Assembly (NCBI RefSeq): GCF_003573695.1
Contig: NW_020621936.1
Location: 14,260,001 to 14,324,000, forward strand
DNA length: 64,000 nucleotides
Direction of reading: 5' to 3'
DNA from: Papaver somniferum
Taxonomy: Eukaryota > Streptophyta > Magnoliopsida > Ranunculales > Papaveraceae
Positions 45,855-56,697 of the stretch are shown piece by piece (positions within the stretch are counted from its first letter, which is position 1; each line of letters opens with the position of its first letter). A program made the position numbers and the translations under genes. The notes under the pieces are model-generated. The model was not told the origin of the DNA and ran no database searches. It saw only the letters and a program-made list of their open reading frames with translations.

Positions 45855-46495
45855 ACATTTAACATGCCATGAAGCACTGCAACAGCATGGTGGTGTACCA
45901 GTATTTACACACAAACAACAATTCTCATAAAAATCGCTAAAAAACAGACACAACATGAAATGAAGCACTGCAACAGCATGGTGGTGTACCAGTATTTACA
46001 CACAAACAACAATTCTTACAAAAATTGGTCTAAAACACAGAGAACATGAAATGAAGCACTGCAATAGCATGGCGGCAACAACACACATTAAGCCGGAAAA
46101 ATAAGGGTGAAATAGCATGCTGGTGCAAAGGAGTGAACACCAGTAAACACAAGTGACGGCACAACACACATTAAGCCCTATGAAGGTGAAATAGCATGCT
46201 GGTGTACAAACCAGTAAACTGCTACAGAAACATCTTTAAAACAGATAGAACATGACATGAATCACTGCAACAGTATTTGTGGTGTACTAGTGTGTACACA
46301 CCAGCAACAATTCCAATAAAAATTGCTAAAAAACAAGATAGAAAACTAGACATGAATCACTGCAACAACATTGTGGTGTACTAGTATATACACACCAACA
46401 ACAATTCCCACAAAAATTTCTCAAAAACAAGATGGAACTAGACATGAATCACTGCAACAACATTGTGGTGTACTAGTATGTACACCGATACAAGA
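45855..46495. repeat. ~93-bp tandem repeat in the first intron of the Ulp1-like gene
   Basis: The phrase GCACTGCAACAGCATGGTGG or close variants recurs at about 45870, 45963 and 46056, then as TCACTGCAACA... at about 46260, 46354 and 46447. Each is followed by GTGTACCAGTATTTACACAC- or GTGTACTAGTATGTACAC-like sequence and ACAACAATTC. The period is about 93 bp. The array adds many GTAC motifs to the element. Confidence 0.8.
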
Positions 46496-47219
46496 AATTG
46501 AATATGAATTGCTCAAAAATAGACAGAACTGGACTTGAATTGTTACCTTTTTTTCTTTTAACAGATGTTGAAGGATTTGAAGACTTGGAGGCTTTGGAGA
46601 ATTTGAAGGCTTTGAAGGCTTTGATTTCTTCTTAGCTGGTGATGTTTTTGAAGTTTCTTGTACTGAAATTGATGGCGAATCTTCTAATGATCTCTTCGAT
46701 CTCGTTTTTGGTCCTGTTGATTTCCTAATATCTTCTGCTAGAACTGATGGGGTTGGGGATGAAATTGGGGTTGATTCTTTTAATGTTGACTTTGATCTCG
46801 TCGTTGGTGATGCTGATTTTTGAATTTCTTCTACCGCAACAGATGGATTATCTTCTTCACTTGATGTTGAATCTTCCACTGTTGGTGTGTTTGTCTTTGA
46901 AGCTACTTTTTTTCCTTTCAACATTATGTTACTGATTGTTCAACCATCTAGTTGTTTTGATTAGTAAGATTTTAGGGTTTTAGTCTGTAAATTTTCTAGG
47001 GTTTGTCTGCAAATTTTCTTCTGAATTTTTTTTTGCTTTTTTTCTTATGAAATTTCTGATAAAGCAAAAAGTTGCAGTTATTGAATTTGTCCGTTACGCC
47101 ACAGTTTTAGTCAGTTTTTAATTCAAGGCTAACGTGTCACAACCACGTTCATTGTGTCAGTTACAAAAATGATTCAATTCATTGCACGTGTGCTATATTA
47201 AAAGCGTGCGAAGGGTAGC

Positions 47220-47310
47220 AGCGTATTTATACAATTCTTGGATTAAATTGTACCTAGTCAACTAGGTCTGGACTAAAGCGTATATTATGGGCGGTTTTGG
47301 ACGGAACCGT
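47220..47310 (-). repeat. Right terminal region of the MULE
   Basis: Inverted partner of 35380-35515: TGGACTAAAGCGTAT and GGGCGGTTTTGGACGG on the plus strand. Identity with the left end is partial, which fits an old insertion. Confidence 0.6.
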
Positions 47311-47843
47311 TTTTTTCTCTTGAAAATTCTTGTGTTGCTCGCTAATTCGTACCTTTAGATGACGTAGAGCCATAATAACCCTACGATCATGGTGTTATAT
47401 CCTAAGAGCGTCCTGCCTTATATCCTAAGGCTTAGTCCTATGGTGTGGTAATCTATTTTTATCAGTCCACCTTATCTAGGACAACCTCCTAAGTCATATG
47501 AGCGAAAAGTAGATTTATGTTGCGCTGAATGGTTCAGCGCAACCATCTCAGCCGTCAGATCAAAAAATAAATCTAGATACGCTGAACGATTCCACGAAAA
47601 GGTGATTTTGATTGCGTTGAACTATTAGCGCAACTATCTCGTTACTACTTCAACTGCGAGCAAATGTTAGGAGAGAGAACTAGTGATAACAAATAGACAA
47701 CACTTTTTTTTTTGAACTGCAATACTTTTTGGCTAATCTAACAGCCAAATCTAGCCCATTGGACTTAATCTAAGAGCGTCCTGGCATTATATCCAGGAGC
47801 GTCTCTGGTCGGGACGACCGAAGAGAGTCCCTTCTATACTTTC
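47311..47843. other. Spacer with hairpins, possible MITE remnant
   Basis: GCGCTGAATGGTTCAGCGC (about 47522-47540) is a perfect hairpin. AAGAGCGTCCTGCCTTATATCC near 47404 recurs as AAGAGCGTCCTGGCATTATATCC near 47772. The two copies bracket a ~370-bp AT-rich stretch, which could be a small transposon. No gene seen. Confidence 0.45.
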
Positions 47844-50381
47844 TGTTAGAGCACTGCTCGGTCGAACTCGCAAGCGTTGCTACCTCAAGCTTGTTTTTCA
47901 AGTTTAGGTGATCAAAACTATAAGTCTTGATTTATAATATACTTATAGATATGTCTCGGATTAGGATATAATGTGTAGTTGAGCTTTAGACTTCACGGCA
48001 GTCATCGATTGAAGACGAAGATCTACTGACGAGAGCTTGGAGGAACTTCATCAGCAAAAGGTGTGTGGAAACTAAAACTTATCTACCACTCAGAAGTCTA
48101 TTCTATTTTATCTCATATTGAGATTAAGTCGTATAGCTATATAGAGTTTTACATTATATACATTTGATATTTCGAGCTGATTTTAACTCGCTTATATCTT
48201 TCTCGAAATATCTATTAGAAAGCTTTTTGCTTTAGTTATGTTCATCATTATTCTTGACGAGTTTAGTTGGAAACAAATTTATTTGTTGGAAACTAAATAA
48301 TGAGTCAAAAGATGATCATGTGAAAATCACCTTGTAACATCTTACATGATTTGTGTGAGACAGTCATTTGATGTAGACTCGAAATGTTTCGTATTGATTC
48401 GATCACTTGAAGATTACTTATAAGCTAATAGTTTGTGTGAGACAGCTATTGTCGTCTTCTAATGATGTTTCAATGATTGAAATGGGAGTTTAGAACAAAT
48501 AACCATTGTCTGGATATATCACAGTATGCATACCAATATGTAAACTGTTGTAGTATGATTCAGGTCCGGGAACTAACGGTTTTAACTGTTAAAGTCTGGA
48601 AACCAAGTTTGCATACCCGTTTTCGAACTGTTTCATCTGAGTTCGGTCCAGAACAACAGTATATGTACCCGTTTGTGAACTGTCGTACATGACCAAAGTC
48701 TGAAACTTGAGTTTGCGTACCCGTTTTCAAACTGAGTTGGTTTAAGTTCTAAAATCGGTTAAGTATGATTTCATACTCATGATCAAATACATTTACATAT
48801 TAAGGAATGCAATCTTTACAAACCGTGGCTGAAATGTTCATGAATTGATTCTCTTGAATCAAATCCGATTTTGTTTCAATTGTGTCTTGTATACTTCTAT
48901 GAGAATATAAACAATTGAACAACTCTATGAGTAACACAATTAGATTCATTTGATTATCATTTAATCTAGAAGTGTTAGATGAACGTGGTTGATACAAAAG
49001 TGTTCATATCGCTAACTTCGGTTAACTATTGTTGAGCCAACTTAATATACACGTTTAGGTGTGGTTACCCATATCTAAATGAAGGTATATTTCATTTGTA
49101 TGTAACAAGCCAAGACCATCTAACGGTGGAGAGATATTTCTTTGGTTTTAAGCAAACTTAGCTTCAATCTCAAATCAGGATTTCATCTAGCGGTGATATT
49201 GATTGCTTTGTTTCAAAGCTATCAAACCCTGATGTGAATACTATATAAGGGAGAACTCTAGCAACTTGAAAACCTAATCCCCACATCTCCTGTGTGATAC
49301 TAGTTGCGACTAGAGTTGATTCTCCTTTACCTAGGTTTTTCCTAAAACCATTGTAGATTAAAGACTTAAAGACTTCATTGAGATTTTGAAGCCAGACCCA
49401 ACTATTTTCTCTATAGTTGCGTGTTCTGATCTTACTTGTTTTATCGTATTGAGTACTATCTTCTCTAATATTTGCTCGAGATTTATCTCCGATGGGTAAG
49501 ATATAAAAAGTAATCACAAAGCTCTTCGTCTCATTCTTTGTGATTCCACAATAACTTGTTCTGCTACCATATAGTTAAGTTCTTGTGAGGTGATATATTT
49601 TTAGGTTGTTCTTCCAGAATATAAGACCGGATTATCAATTGGTTCCTGTTCACCTTGATTTATCAAAAGACGGAACAAAAACTTCGTAGGTATTTATGTG
49701 GGAGACAGACTTATCTATCAGAATATACTTTTCTGTGGGAGACAAATTTGTTTATAAAGTCTTCGACTTTGGGTCGTAGAAAATCTTAGTTGTGGGTGAG
49801 ATCATCTAAGAGAATCAAGTGCGTAGAGTCCTGTCGGGATTCAGAGAAGTAAGGAACGCGAATGTACCTTGATCGGTGTGAGACTTGGTTAGGGATCAAC
49901 TGCATTCCAGTCCGAAGTTAACTTGTAGTAGGCTAGTGTCTGTAGCGGGTTAATACAATATGTTGTTCAAATCTGGACTAGGTCCCGGGGGTTTCCTACA
50001 TTTGCGGTTTCCTCGTTAACAAAAGTTATGGTGTATGTGTTATTTCTTTTCCGCATTATATTTGTTTATATAATTGAAATATCACAGATTGTGCATAGTT
50101 CAATCAATTGGTAAATTCAACCTTCAGTTGTTGATTGAAATTGATTGACACTTGAACATTGGTCTATGGTACCGTTCGAGTTGTTTCTCATAATAATCAG
50201 GCTCACGGATTTCTTCTGTTTGATTTGTTGATTACATTGAGAAACAGAGATATAACTCTTGGATATATTTTCTTGATTGAGTCTGACTGTCTAGTTGATT
50301 GTCTTGGAATTATATTGGAGTTAGTTCATACAGATTGCCGAAGGAAATATTGGGTGTGGTTGTTAGACCCCCGGTTTTTCA
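47844..50381 (+). repeat. 5' LTR (2.5 kb) of a gag-only retroelement
   Basis: Begins TGTTAGAGCACTGC at 47844 and ends TTTTTCA at 50381, three bases before a primer-binding site. Family-B and family-A LTRs at 10773-15955 share its start and phrase order. The interior holds tandem degenerate phrases (GTTTGCATACCCGTTTTCGAACTG and variants, 48520-48740). No second copy of this LTR is present to the right within the window. Confidence 0.8.
49242..49248 (+). promoter_or_regulatory. TATA box of the 47844 LTR
   Basis: TATATAAGGGAGAAC at 49242 is a near-ideal plant TATA box, about 1.4 kb into the LTR, leaving roughly 1.1 kb for R-U5. Confidence 0.55.
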
Positions 50382-50383
50382 AT

Positions 50384-50395
50384 TGGTATCAGAGC
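50384..50395 (+). other. Primer-binding site, initiator tRNA-Met
   Basis: TGGTATCAGAGC is the standard complement to the 3' end of plant initiator tRNA-Met, used by Ty1/copia and many non-autonomous elements. It lies two bases after the LTR end. Confidence 0.9.
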
Positions 50396-50447
50396 AGGCA
50401 AACACGTTTAAGACCTCATAAGACTGTGTTTGTAACAATCTGACTCT

Positions 50448-50829
50448 ATGGATAATAGTGCTATCTCTGACAAATGCATCACCAGAGGCAAAAGCTTTGT
50501 TTCTATGAAATCTATTAAAGAGAAAGACTTGTCGATCTCGCATATAGATGAACATTTTGTTACCACGAAACGGACAAGTATTGATAAGTGTTACCCCGAT
50601 TATCTTACTGACGAGTCTGACTCTGAAGTAGAAAGGGAAGCATCCCAAGAAAGTTCAGCCATTCTAAAACTTGTTAGAATCCAGGCAGTTGAAATCAATA
50701 GGCTGAAACACAAGGTCAATATGATGACTGATATAGTAAAAGATCATATTTCCCAATTAAGGGTTCTTCAGGAGGAAAATGTTGTAGTTTGTTCATACCG
50801 AACCTTACTCGAGGCTAAACTCAAGGAAG
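50448..50829 (+). pseudogene. Upstream half of a gag-like ORF, interrupted by the Athila-like element
   Basis: Starts ATG at 50448, about 50 nt after the primer-binding site. About 127 residues precede the insertion at 50829/50830. The N-terminus is basic, then DYLTDESDSEVEREA is acidic, then a coiled coil (ILKLVRIQAVEINRLKHK). The rest of the frame resumes at 59507 beyond the inserted element. Position and the zinc knuckle in the second half support a gag identity. No protease, integrase or RT belongs to this element in the window. Confidence 0.65.
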
Positions 50830-52335
50830 TGATAGACACATTTTTGTGTCTAATTTGATCTCAATACTATATATTGTTGGCACTCGATTTTGTACTAATT
50901 TTGTTATTTTATGTATTTATAGGTATTTTTTGGAAATAAATATTTTTGGAAAATTCGGCTCGAAAAGTTGATTTTGGCACCCGGAGGACACGTGTTATTC
51001 GGACTCTCGCTTTTGGATAAGGGGTAACCTAATTACTAAGGGGCACCCCCAGGACACCCTCTTCTTCATTTGAATTTCGATTTTGGCGGGAAAAATATTC
51101 ATAACACAGGAGAATTTTCGATCGAAGAAATGAAGTAGTTGTAGGTCGATTCAATGGCTGAATTTTGGCAGAAAGATGTGATTTAGCCTAAGGAAGATAT
51201 TTTGGGTGTCGAATTTGATCGGAATTGGCTGGAAATATCGATTTAATTCTCGAGCTCAAACAGAGCTACACGGAGTGAACACGACTGTACCACGGTGTTG
51301 TTTGGTTTGGTGTGCATGGAAGTGTTTTGGAGGAGTTGGATGACTTATTAGGCATGTATAAGGCTAACTAGAGGCGTGCAGGATCGATCAAAGTTTACGT
51401 GTGTAGAAGCCAAAAATGGAAATTATTGTTAAATATGGGCAGCGAGCAATGACGGGATTAATGGGAGATTATACGGTGTTATGGTCGGATATTTTTGTTC
51501 TAAAACACTATAAATACAAGGCTAAAGAGTTGAGAAGGGTTGGAGAGTCTTTGGGATAGTTTAGGAGTCGAGAAGAATCAATACAAGAGTACACAGCGAA
51601 AAGCTTCCTGCTGGTGCAAGGAAGAACACGAAGAAGATTAGACAGTAAGAGAAAGTCGTTGAAAAGTGTCGCTTAAGTGCGACAGTTTCCAATTCCTTTC
51701 TCGCGACTTAGGAAACAACAGCACTTCTGTTGTATCGTTTATTTGAACGCTTTATATGCGTCGCAAAACCTGTTGTAAACCGTTTTTCTCCATTTTCTCT
51801 TGATTGTAAACAACTTTTGAGTATCAATGAATCAATTTGAGAGGTTTTCATCATGAGTAGCTAAACCCAATCCCAGGGGTGACGGAGGAAGCCGTTCTTC
51901 CAAAGTTATGTGGTAAAATTTATTAAATTTATTTATGCAACTCTTTATGATTAATTGCACCGAATAAATATGGAGTAAATGATTTTTATTAATCAATTGT
52001 GTTTTCTCTTGATGGAGTATGCTTAGTAAATTGCTTTTGATACTTCATGCTCGCGATTAACAATGGATGTTTTCAAAATCTAATTTAGGCAATGATTAGA
52101 ATCACAATTTCCTTTATTAGAGTTATATTGTCTAGAATTGCATGATAAGAACTGTTATTGAATCACATAAATTTTGGTGGATGGTGGAATCCTGACCCCC
52201 AGTAAAAATTCTCTCCCATATTTGTTAATACTGTGCATATAATTTTATTTATTTAAATCTAGAAAAAAGTTACCTTCACAGTTCGAAAGAACCTAGTTTT
52301 TACCACTATCTACAACAACATTTGAAAATACATCA
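50830..52335 (+). repeat. 5' LTR of the Athila-like element
   Basis: TGATAGACACATTTTTGTGTC at the start, AAATACATCA at the end. It matches 57991-59501 nearly base for base apart from scattered indels (for example around 51285-51315). The palindrome GACACATTTTTGTGTC lies at the very start. Confidence 0.93.
51509..51516 (+). promoter_or_regulatory. TATA box in the 5' LTR
   Basis: TATAAATA, about 680 nt into the LTR. An identical copy occurs in the 3' LTR at 58668-58675. Confidence 0.6.
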
Positions 52336-52340
52336 ATTTT

Positions 52341-52357
52341 TGGCGCCGCCGACGCGG
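52341..52357 (+). other. Primer-binding site of the Athila-like element
   Basis: TGGCGCCGCCGACGCGG follows the LTR by five bases. TGGCGCC is the usual start of Athila-type primer-binding sites. Confidence 0.75.
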
Positions 52358-53590
52358 ACCTGTGCTTAGGTAGAATTTTTTTAGGTTTATTATTTTTTTT
52401 TCCTTTTTACGTTTCTTTTTGTCTTTGATTTGCAGGTTCGAAGTGGAGTACTAAGGACCTTGGAAGGAAAAGCTTAAAGCGAAGGAGCGAAAGAGAATTT
52501 TTTTTTGTTTTATATATAGAAAAGAGAGAAAAAAAAGAGAGATTTTTTATATTTTTTTTAGGTTATTTTTTTTTTTTTCTTTTGCACTTTACTTTATTTG
52601 GACTTTGGACTGGACTCTTGGACTTTATTATTATTATTTTTTTAAACCCTACGGAAGGGTAGTTAAATACAAACTGTGTGCAGGGAAGGACGGTGATTAC
52701 AATATCACCTCGGCCCCTCGGGTTCGCACACGGCATAGGAGTCGTGGCCCGAGTCGACGACAACGGTTCATCCCCCGTCTGGTACGGGAGGTAAGTCCAA
52801 TCGAAACACTCGCGAATCCTGCAAGCGAGTTACTGTTCCTTAAGGTGATCATTGATTGAGGACGAATTTGGACTGTCTTTATTTTCCTAGTAAAGGGCAA
52901 GGCCTGGCCTAAACAAGATAAGGGTTCGGATTTCATCACCGCTCCCTTCTTGCCCGCTTTAGGAGAACAAAACCTAACGCGAACCCAAGCTTTAAAATCT
53001 GATTAGAAAGAGACCTATAGGGTATCGAGCTTGTTAGGAAAATTTTCGAAGGATATTGGTTATTCTTTTAGCATACTTCGAAGTTCATGACGGTTTCTGT
53101 GAGTTGAATGCGTGACTGCGCCGCCTTGTACTGCGGTGAGGCCTTGGGTATCAAAGCTCCACTAAGCTTCCCTCGCCTCGATTCAACTTACTTTGACTCG
53201 GATTGATTCCAGAGGGGTTTGCTTAAATTGTAACGAATTCCCCTTCGAGAGATAGAAGCTGGTCTAGAAACAATCTAAGTGAGCCATCATGCTTGTTGTT
53301 TGCTAGAAATCTCTAGGTTTGCTGTGGTAAAGTCGAGTCAGCCTGCTGTGTGATTGCTAGAACCTTCCTGTTAGGATTTTTATTTCTTTTTGATTTTTTT
53401 TAGTGTATGCCCGATTTTGTTAATAGGGCTTGGAAAAGAGATACTCTAGGTCGATTGATTAGCGAAAAACCTAGTAGTTCTTCTGATTTAAGCAGGGAGC
53501 TCGAAGATTGTTCTTTTGAGAGCCCTGTTTTTGGAAACTTCAGTTTTGAGAATTATCTCTCGTGAAATACCCCTAGTACTCTTGTGCCAG
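52358..53590 (+). other. Leader region of the Athila-like element
   Basis: Long untranslated leader with T-rich runs (52500-52640) and a GC-rich stretch (52690-52820). An 84-codon frame at 52605 shows no known motif and is probably not translated. Confidence 0.5.
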
Positions 53591-54773
53591 ATGGCAACTT
53601 TGAAAGATTACATGTTCCCAACTAGGACCAACCGAGCTTCGTGCATTAAATTGCCAGCCACTACGGCTAATTTCGAGATAAAACCTAGTATTCTCCAAAT
53701 GACCTATATTCTTAGGAAAGATGATGAGAACCCTTATTTCCATATTAGGGACTTTGAGGAAATTTGTGGGACAATTAGAATAAAAGACCTTACTGATGAA
53801 GTCTTGAAACTTAAGATGTTTCCCTTTTCCTTGAGAGATAAAGCCAAGACCTGGCTGAACAACCTACCATCTGAATCCATTGAAACATGGCAGGAACTTA
53901 TTGCCGCTTTCTATATGAAATTCTACCCTAAGCATAAAACTGCAGCTGTTAGGCAACAATTAGTGCTAGTGTGCAACAAGAGGGAGAGTCTCTTTATAGA
54001 TTTTTAGAGAGATTCAATGATCTCCTATCTCAGTGTCCCACCATGGATTTGATAAGATGAAACTCGTACAAATTATTTATGATGGTTTAGACTATTCGAC
54101 CAAAGCCATGGTTGAGTCTATGTGCGCTGGTGAGTTCACTAGTAAAAGTGCTGATGATGCTTTTACCTTCTTAGAAGTTATCGCTGAAAAATCCCAACAG
54201 TGGGAATCTTGTGTTGAACCCCCTAAAAGACTCTTGGTCAATAGAAGTAGCACCAATGTGGTAGATACGAGTTTTGCGTCTGATGCTAAGTTTGCTGCTT
54301 TGTCTAGAAGGTTAGAAGCTTTGGAAATGGGTCAGTCTAAAAATAGGTCCCTTGTTGAACCTAATAGAGCCTCTCAAGTCTCTAGTTGTGGAATAGAGCC
54401 CGATAATTCATTTTGGGAAGGTCAGGTTAGTGAAGAGCAAGCTCATGCTGTCTATAACAATGCTAGGTTTGAGAACCGTCAGAAGATTGACCCATACTCA
54501 GAGACCTACAATCCTGGTTGGAGAAACCATCCTAATTTTTCTTGGTCTAAGGGTCAGAATCAAGGACAGTCTAGTAATTCTCAGCCTCCCCCAGGATTTG
54601 GTTTTAAGAACTCTTCGGGTCAAACTCAGTTTCAGAACATTTCCGAGAAAAACATCTCTGCCTTAGAGGAAAATCTCATAATGCTATCAAAGAACCACAT
54701 GAGCTTTCAACAAGAAACTAGGCAAGAATTGAAGAATACTTCTCAAAGTATTGCCGAATTAAACTTCAAGTAG
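53591..54773 (+). pseudogene. Athila-type gag, two overlapping frames
   Basis: ATG at 53591 (MATLKDYMFPTRTN). Recognisable Athila gag features are FEIKPSILQM, NPYFHIRDFEEICGTI, LKMFPFSLRDKAKTWLNNLP and FYPKHKTAAVRQQL. The frame closes at 54007. The capsid continues in another frame from about 54033 (HHGFDKMKLVQIIYDGLDYS, ESMCAGEF), so a frameshift lies near 54000. The second part is Gln/Ser/Asn-rich (NPGWRNHPNFSW). No CCHC knuckle found. Gag function is lost in this copy unless frameshifting occurs. Confidence 0.85.
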
Positions 54774-54865
54774 GACAAATAGCTAAGTTTATAAGTGAGA
54801 GAGAAGATGGAAAGTTCCCTAGTCATACTGAGCCTAATCCCAAAGGGGAGAAATCGTACCATCAT

Positions 54866-55987
54866 GTGAATGCTGTCACAACCCTTAGGAGTGGAAAGAA
54901 AGTAGACAACAAGGTTGCCATGCCTGATAGTGAACATGCTGTAGTTCACCCTTATGAGCCAGAAAATGAGGAGACTGATAGAGTCTCCAAAGAGACCAAT
55001 GAGGGTCCTGATGAGCCCGGCTTTGTTCCCAGAGCCCCGTTCCCCCAGCTGCTAGTTCCGACTAAGAGGGAGTCCAACTTTAATGATATATTGGAGGTTT
55101 TTAAGCAGGTTAATATCAACCTTCCATTATTAGATGCAATTAGGCAGATTCCCTCTTATGCCAAGTTCCTTAAGGACTTGTGTACGCGAAAGCGTAAGCT
55201 CAGTGTCCAGAAGAAAGCCTTCATAGCTAGTCACGTGAGTTCTATTATTCAGAATACCACTACTCCTAAGTATAAAGACCCAGGGTCCCCTACCATTGCT
55301 TGTACAATAGGTAAGTACCGTGTTGAGAAAGCGTTGCTTGACTTAGGAGCCAGTGTGAACTTACTTCCATACCATGTGTACCTTAAGCTAGGACTTGGTG
55401 AGATGAAACCTACACAGATGACACTTCAGTTAGCTGATAGGTCCGTTAAAATTCCTCGTGGTGTGATCGAAGATGTTCTCATAGAGGTTGACAAGTTTAT
55501 TTATCCAGTGGATTTTATTATCCTAGATACCCAACCTGTCCCTGACCCAGAGAACCAAATACCAGTGATTTTAGGTCGCCCGTTTTTAGCCACATCTAAT
55601 GCGATCATAAACTGTCGAAATGGTATTATGAATCTATCTTTTGGTAATATGACTATTGAGTTGAATATTTTTAATGTCAATAAGCTACATTCTGAGCTAG
55701 ATGACACGTGCATTGAAGAGGTCAACATGATAGGAACCTTAGTTCCGAAGTCTGTACCAAACACCGAATCGGAAGATCCATTAGAGAGTTGTCTAGCCCG
55801 TTTTAGCATGGATTTCGACGATGATAGCAACATTGAACAAGTAAATGCTCTGTTGGATTCTATTCCTATGTTAGATACTGATAGATGGAAATCTAGGTTT
55901 GAACTATTACTAGCTACCGAATCTACCTTAAGCCCTTATTTCGAAGAGCCTAAAGATCCTCCTAAGACCCCAATTATGCATTTGTAG
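54866..55987 (+). CDS. Athila-type protease-containing ORF
   Basis: 373 codons open. It starts in the MNAVTTLRSGK linker that normally joins gag to protease. Central motifs: PLLDAIRQIPSYAKFLKDLC, TIACTIGKYRVEKALLDLGA (retropepsin Asp in DLGASVNLLP near residue 158) and IPVILGRPFLATSNAII. In an autonomous element this would run on into reverse transcriptase. Here it ends at 55987 with no RT beyond. Retropepsins cut the gag-pol polyprotein. Confidence 0.8.
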   Translation: MNAVTTLRSGKKVDNKVAMPDSEHAVVHPYEPENEETDRVSKETNEGPDEPGFVPRAPFPQLLVPTKRESNFNDILEVFKQVNINLPLLDAIRQIPSYAKFLKDLCTRKRKLSVQKKAFIASHVSSIIQNTTTPKYKDPGSPTIACTIGKYRVEKALLDLGASVNLLPYHVYLKLGLGEMKPTQMTLQLADRSVKIPRGVIEDVLIEVDKFIYPVDFIILDTQPVPDPENQIPVILGRPFLATSNAIINCRNGIMNLSFGNMTIELNIFNVNKLHSELDDTCIEEVNMIGTLVPKSVPNTESEDPLESCLARFSMDFDDDSNIEQVNALLDSIPMLDTDRWKSRFELLLATESTLSPYFEEPKDPPKTPIMHL

Positions 55988-56001
55988 GCCCATCTGAGAT
56001 T

Positions 56002-56697
56002 TTGCCTATAACTTCCGATTTGGATAGTGATCATGAAATTAGGCCAGTAACCGTGCTTCAACACAATAAGGAAACCCTAGGGATGACCATAGAGGATATG
56101 AAACATCTAAGTCCTATAGCTAGTACACCTCAAAAGAATTTAGAGGATGAACCACCTGATTATAACTCAGAGAAAGCAATTGACCTTTTTCAGGAACCGG
56201 ATGGTTTAGAAATTAGGAATATTGTGACTAGTTTATGTAGAGATACCCAAAACTCTAAGTTTGGGGGTAGTGAACTAGAAGAAATTCAAGCCATAGTTAA
56301 AGGTCTTACGGAGAATAGTGATTACCCTAAATTTGGGGGTAGAGATTGTCAATTATCCCCAGTAGAAGTCCCTAACTTGGGACTCAAGCCTAGTGCATCT
56401 GAGGTATCGCTTGAGCCTATTCAGACTCCACAACCTGATCCGCCTGATACTTTTCAGGAGGAAATCCATATATTAGAAACCCACTTTTCGGATGAATCTA
56501 TTTTTCAAGACACTCTTATGAAGCCCAACTGGAGGCTCTGGATAGATCCGATTGTCTTGCAAGAAACCTTAGATGAGGATGTGCTCCTTCTGTTCATTTT
56601 TCTGAACCAGTGCAGTTGTCTCATATTGGTGTTAGCTCTATTTGGTATTATGGACCCACAACTCTTTCGGCTATTGGTATATGACTTTGAAAGGTGA
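56002..56697 (+). pseudogene. Remnant ORF after the protease, RT missing
   Basis: A 231-codon frame with a repeated KFGGSELEEIQAIVKGL / KFGGRD phrase (56265-56345), Pro/Glu-rich, no catalytic motif. It corresponds to the spacer between protease and RT of Athila elements, after which about 4-5 kb of pol appear to be deleted. The end (CSCLILVLALFGIMDPQ) is hydrophobic and may be junction sequence. Confidence 0.5.

Larger units (their letters stand above)
41479..46924 (-). pseudogene. MULE-borne multi-exon gene with C-terminal Ulp1 (C48) protease domain
   Basis: Approximate exons (minus): 46924-46547, 45629-44824, 44702-44574, 44391-43671, 43561-43475, 43394-42580, 42459-42246, 41979-41479. The first exon is Ser/Lys/Pro-rich with a KTRSKRS repeat. 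The second is a ~270-residue helical domain upstream of the protease. The fourth has a coiled coil, then a low-complexity Asp/Glu/Gly tail. The last two form an Ulp1-like domain: LHWSLLKFDF (His), WKWYNSL where the family's Asp is Asn, and FPTQGINPDCLLYTCY (Gln, Cys). Ulp1 proteases cut SUMO or related modifiers. Damage: TAA at 44269-44271 inside the coiled coil, and a likely 1-base loss in the A7 run at about 42618. Exon limits were judged from splice signals, not transcripts. Confidence 0.75.
35375..47310 (+). mobile_element. Mutator-like element (~12 kb) with transposase and an Ulp1-like protease gene
   Basis: The left end carries ACGCTTTAGTCCATCC and repeated TTTAGTCCAAAA / GTCCAAAAC phrases (35380-35510). 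The right end, reverse-complemented, carries CCGTCCAAAACCGCCC, ACGCTTTAGTCCAGACC and TTTAATCC (47310-47220). These imperfect inverted ends fit MULE terminal inverted repeats; exact edges and the 9-bp duplication are not resolved. Inside are a MULE transposase gene on plus and a multi-exon Ulp1-like gene on minus, tail-to-tail. MULEs that carry an Ulp1-like gene are known (the Kaonashi group). Both genes have disabling changes here. Confidence 0.8.

Noticed and set aside
45855..46495. CRISPR-like array.
   Set aside because: Units are contiguous and whole-unit diverged with no unique spacers of fixed size. A plant intronic minisatellite.
50384..50400. Part of a tRNA gene.
   Set aside because: Only the 12-base complement of the tRNA 3' end is present, right after an LTR end. 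This is a primer-binding site.
52605..52859. 84-residue ORF in the Athila-like leader as a gene.
   Set aside because: Sits between primer-binding site and gag with no homologous motif and T-rich surroundings. Treated as untranslated leader.
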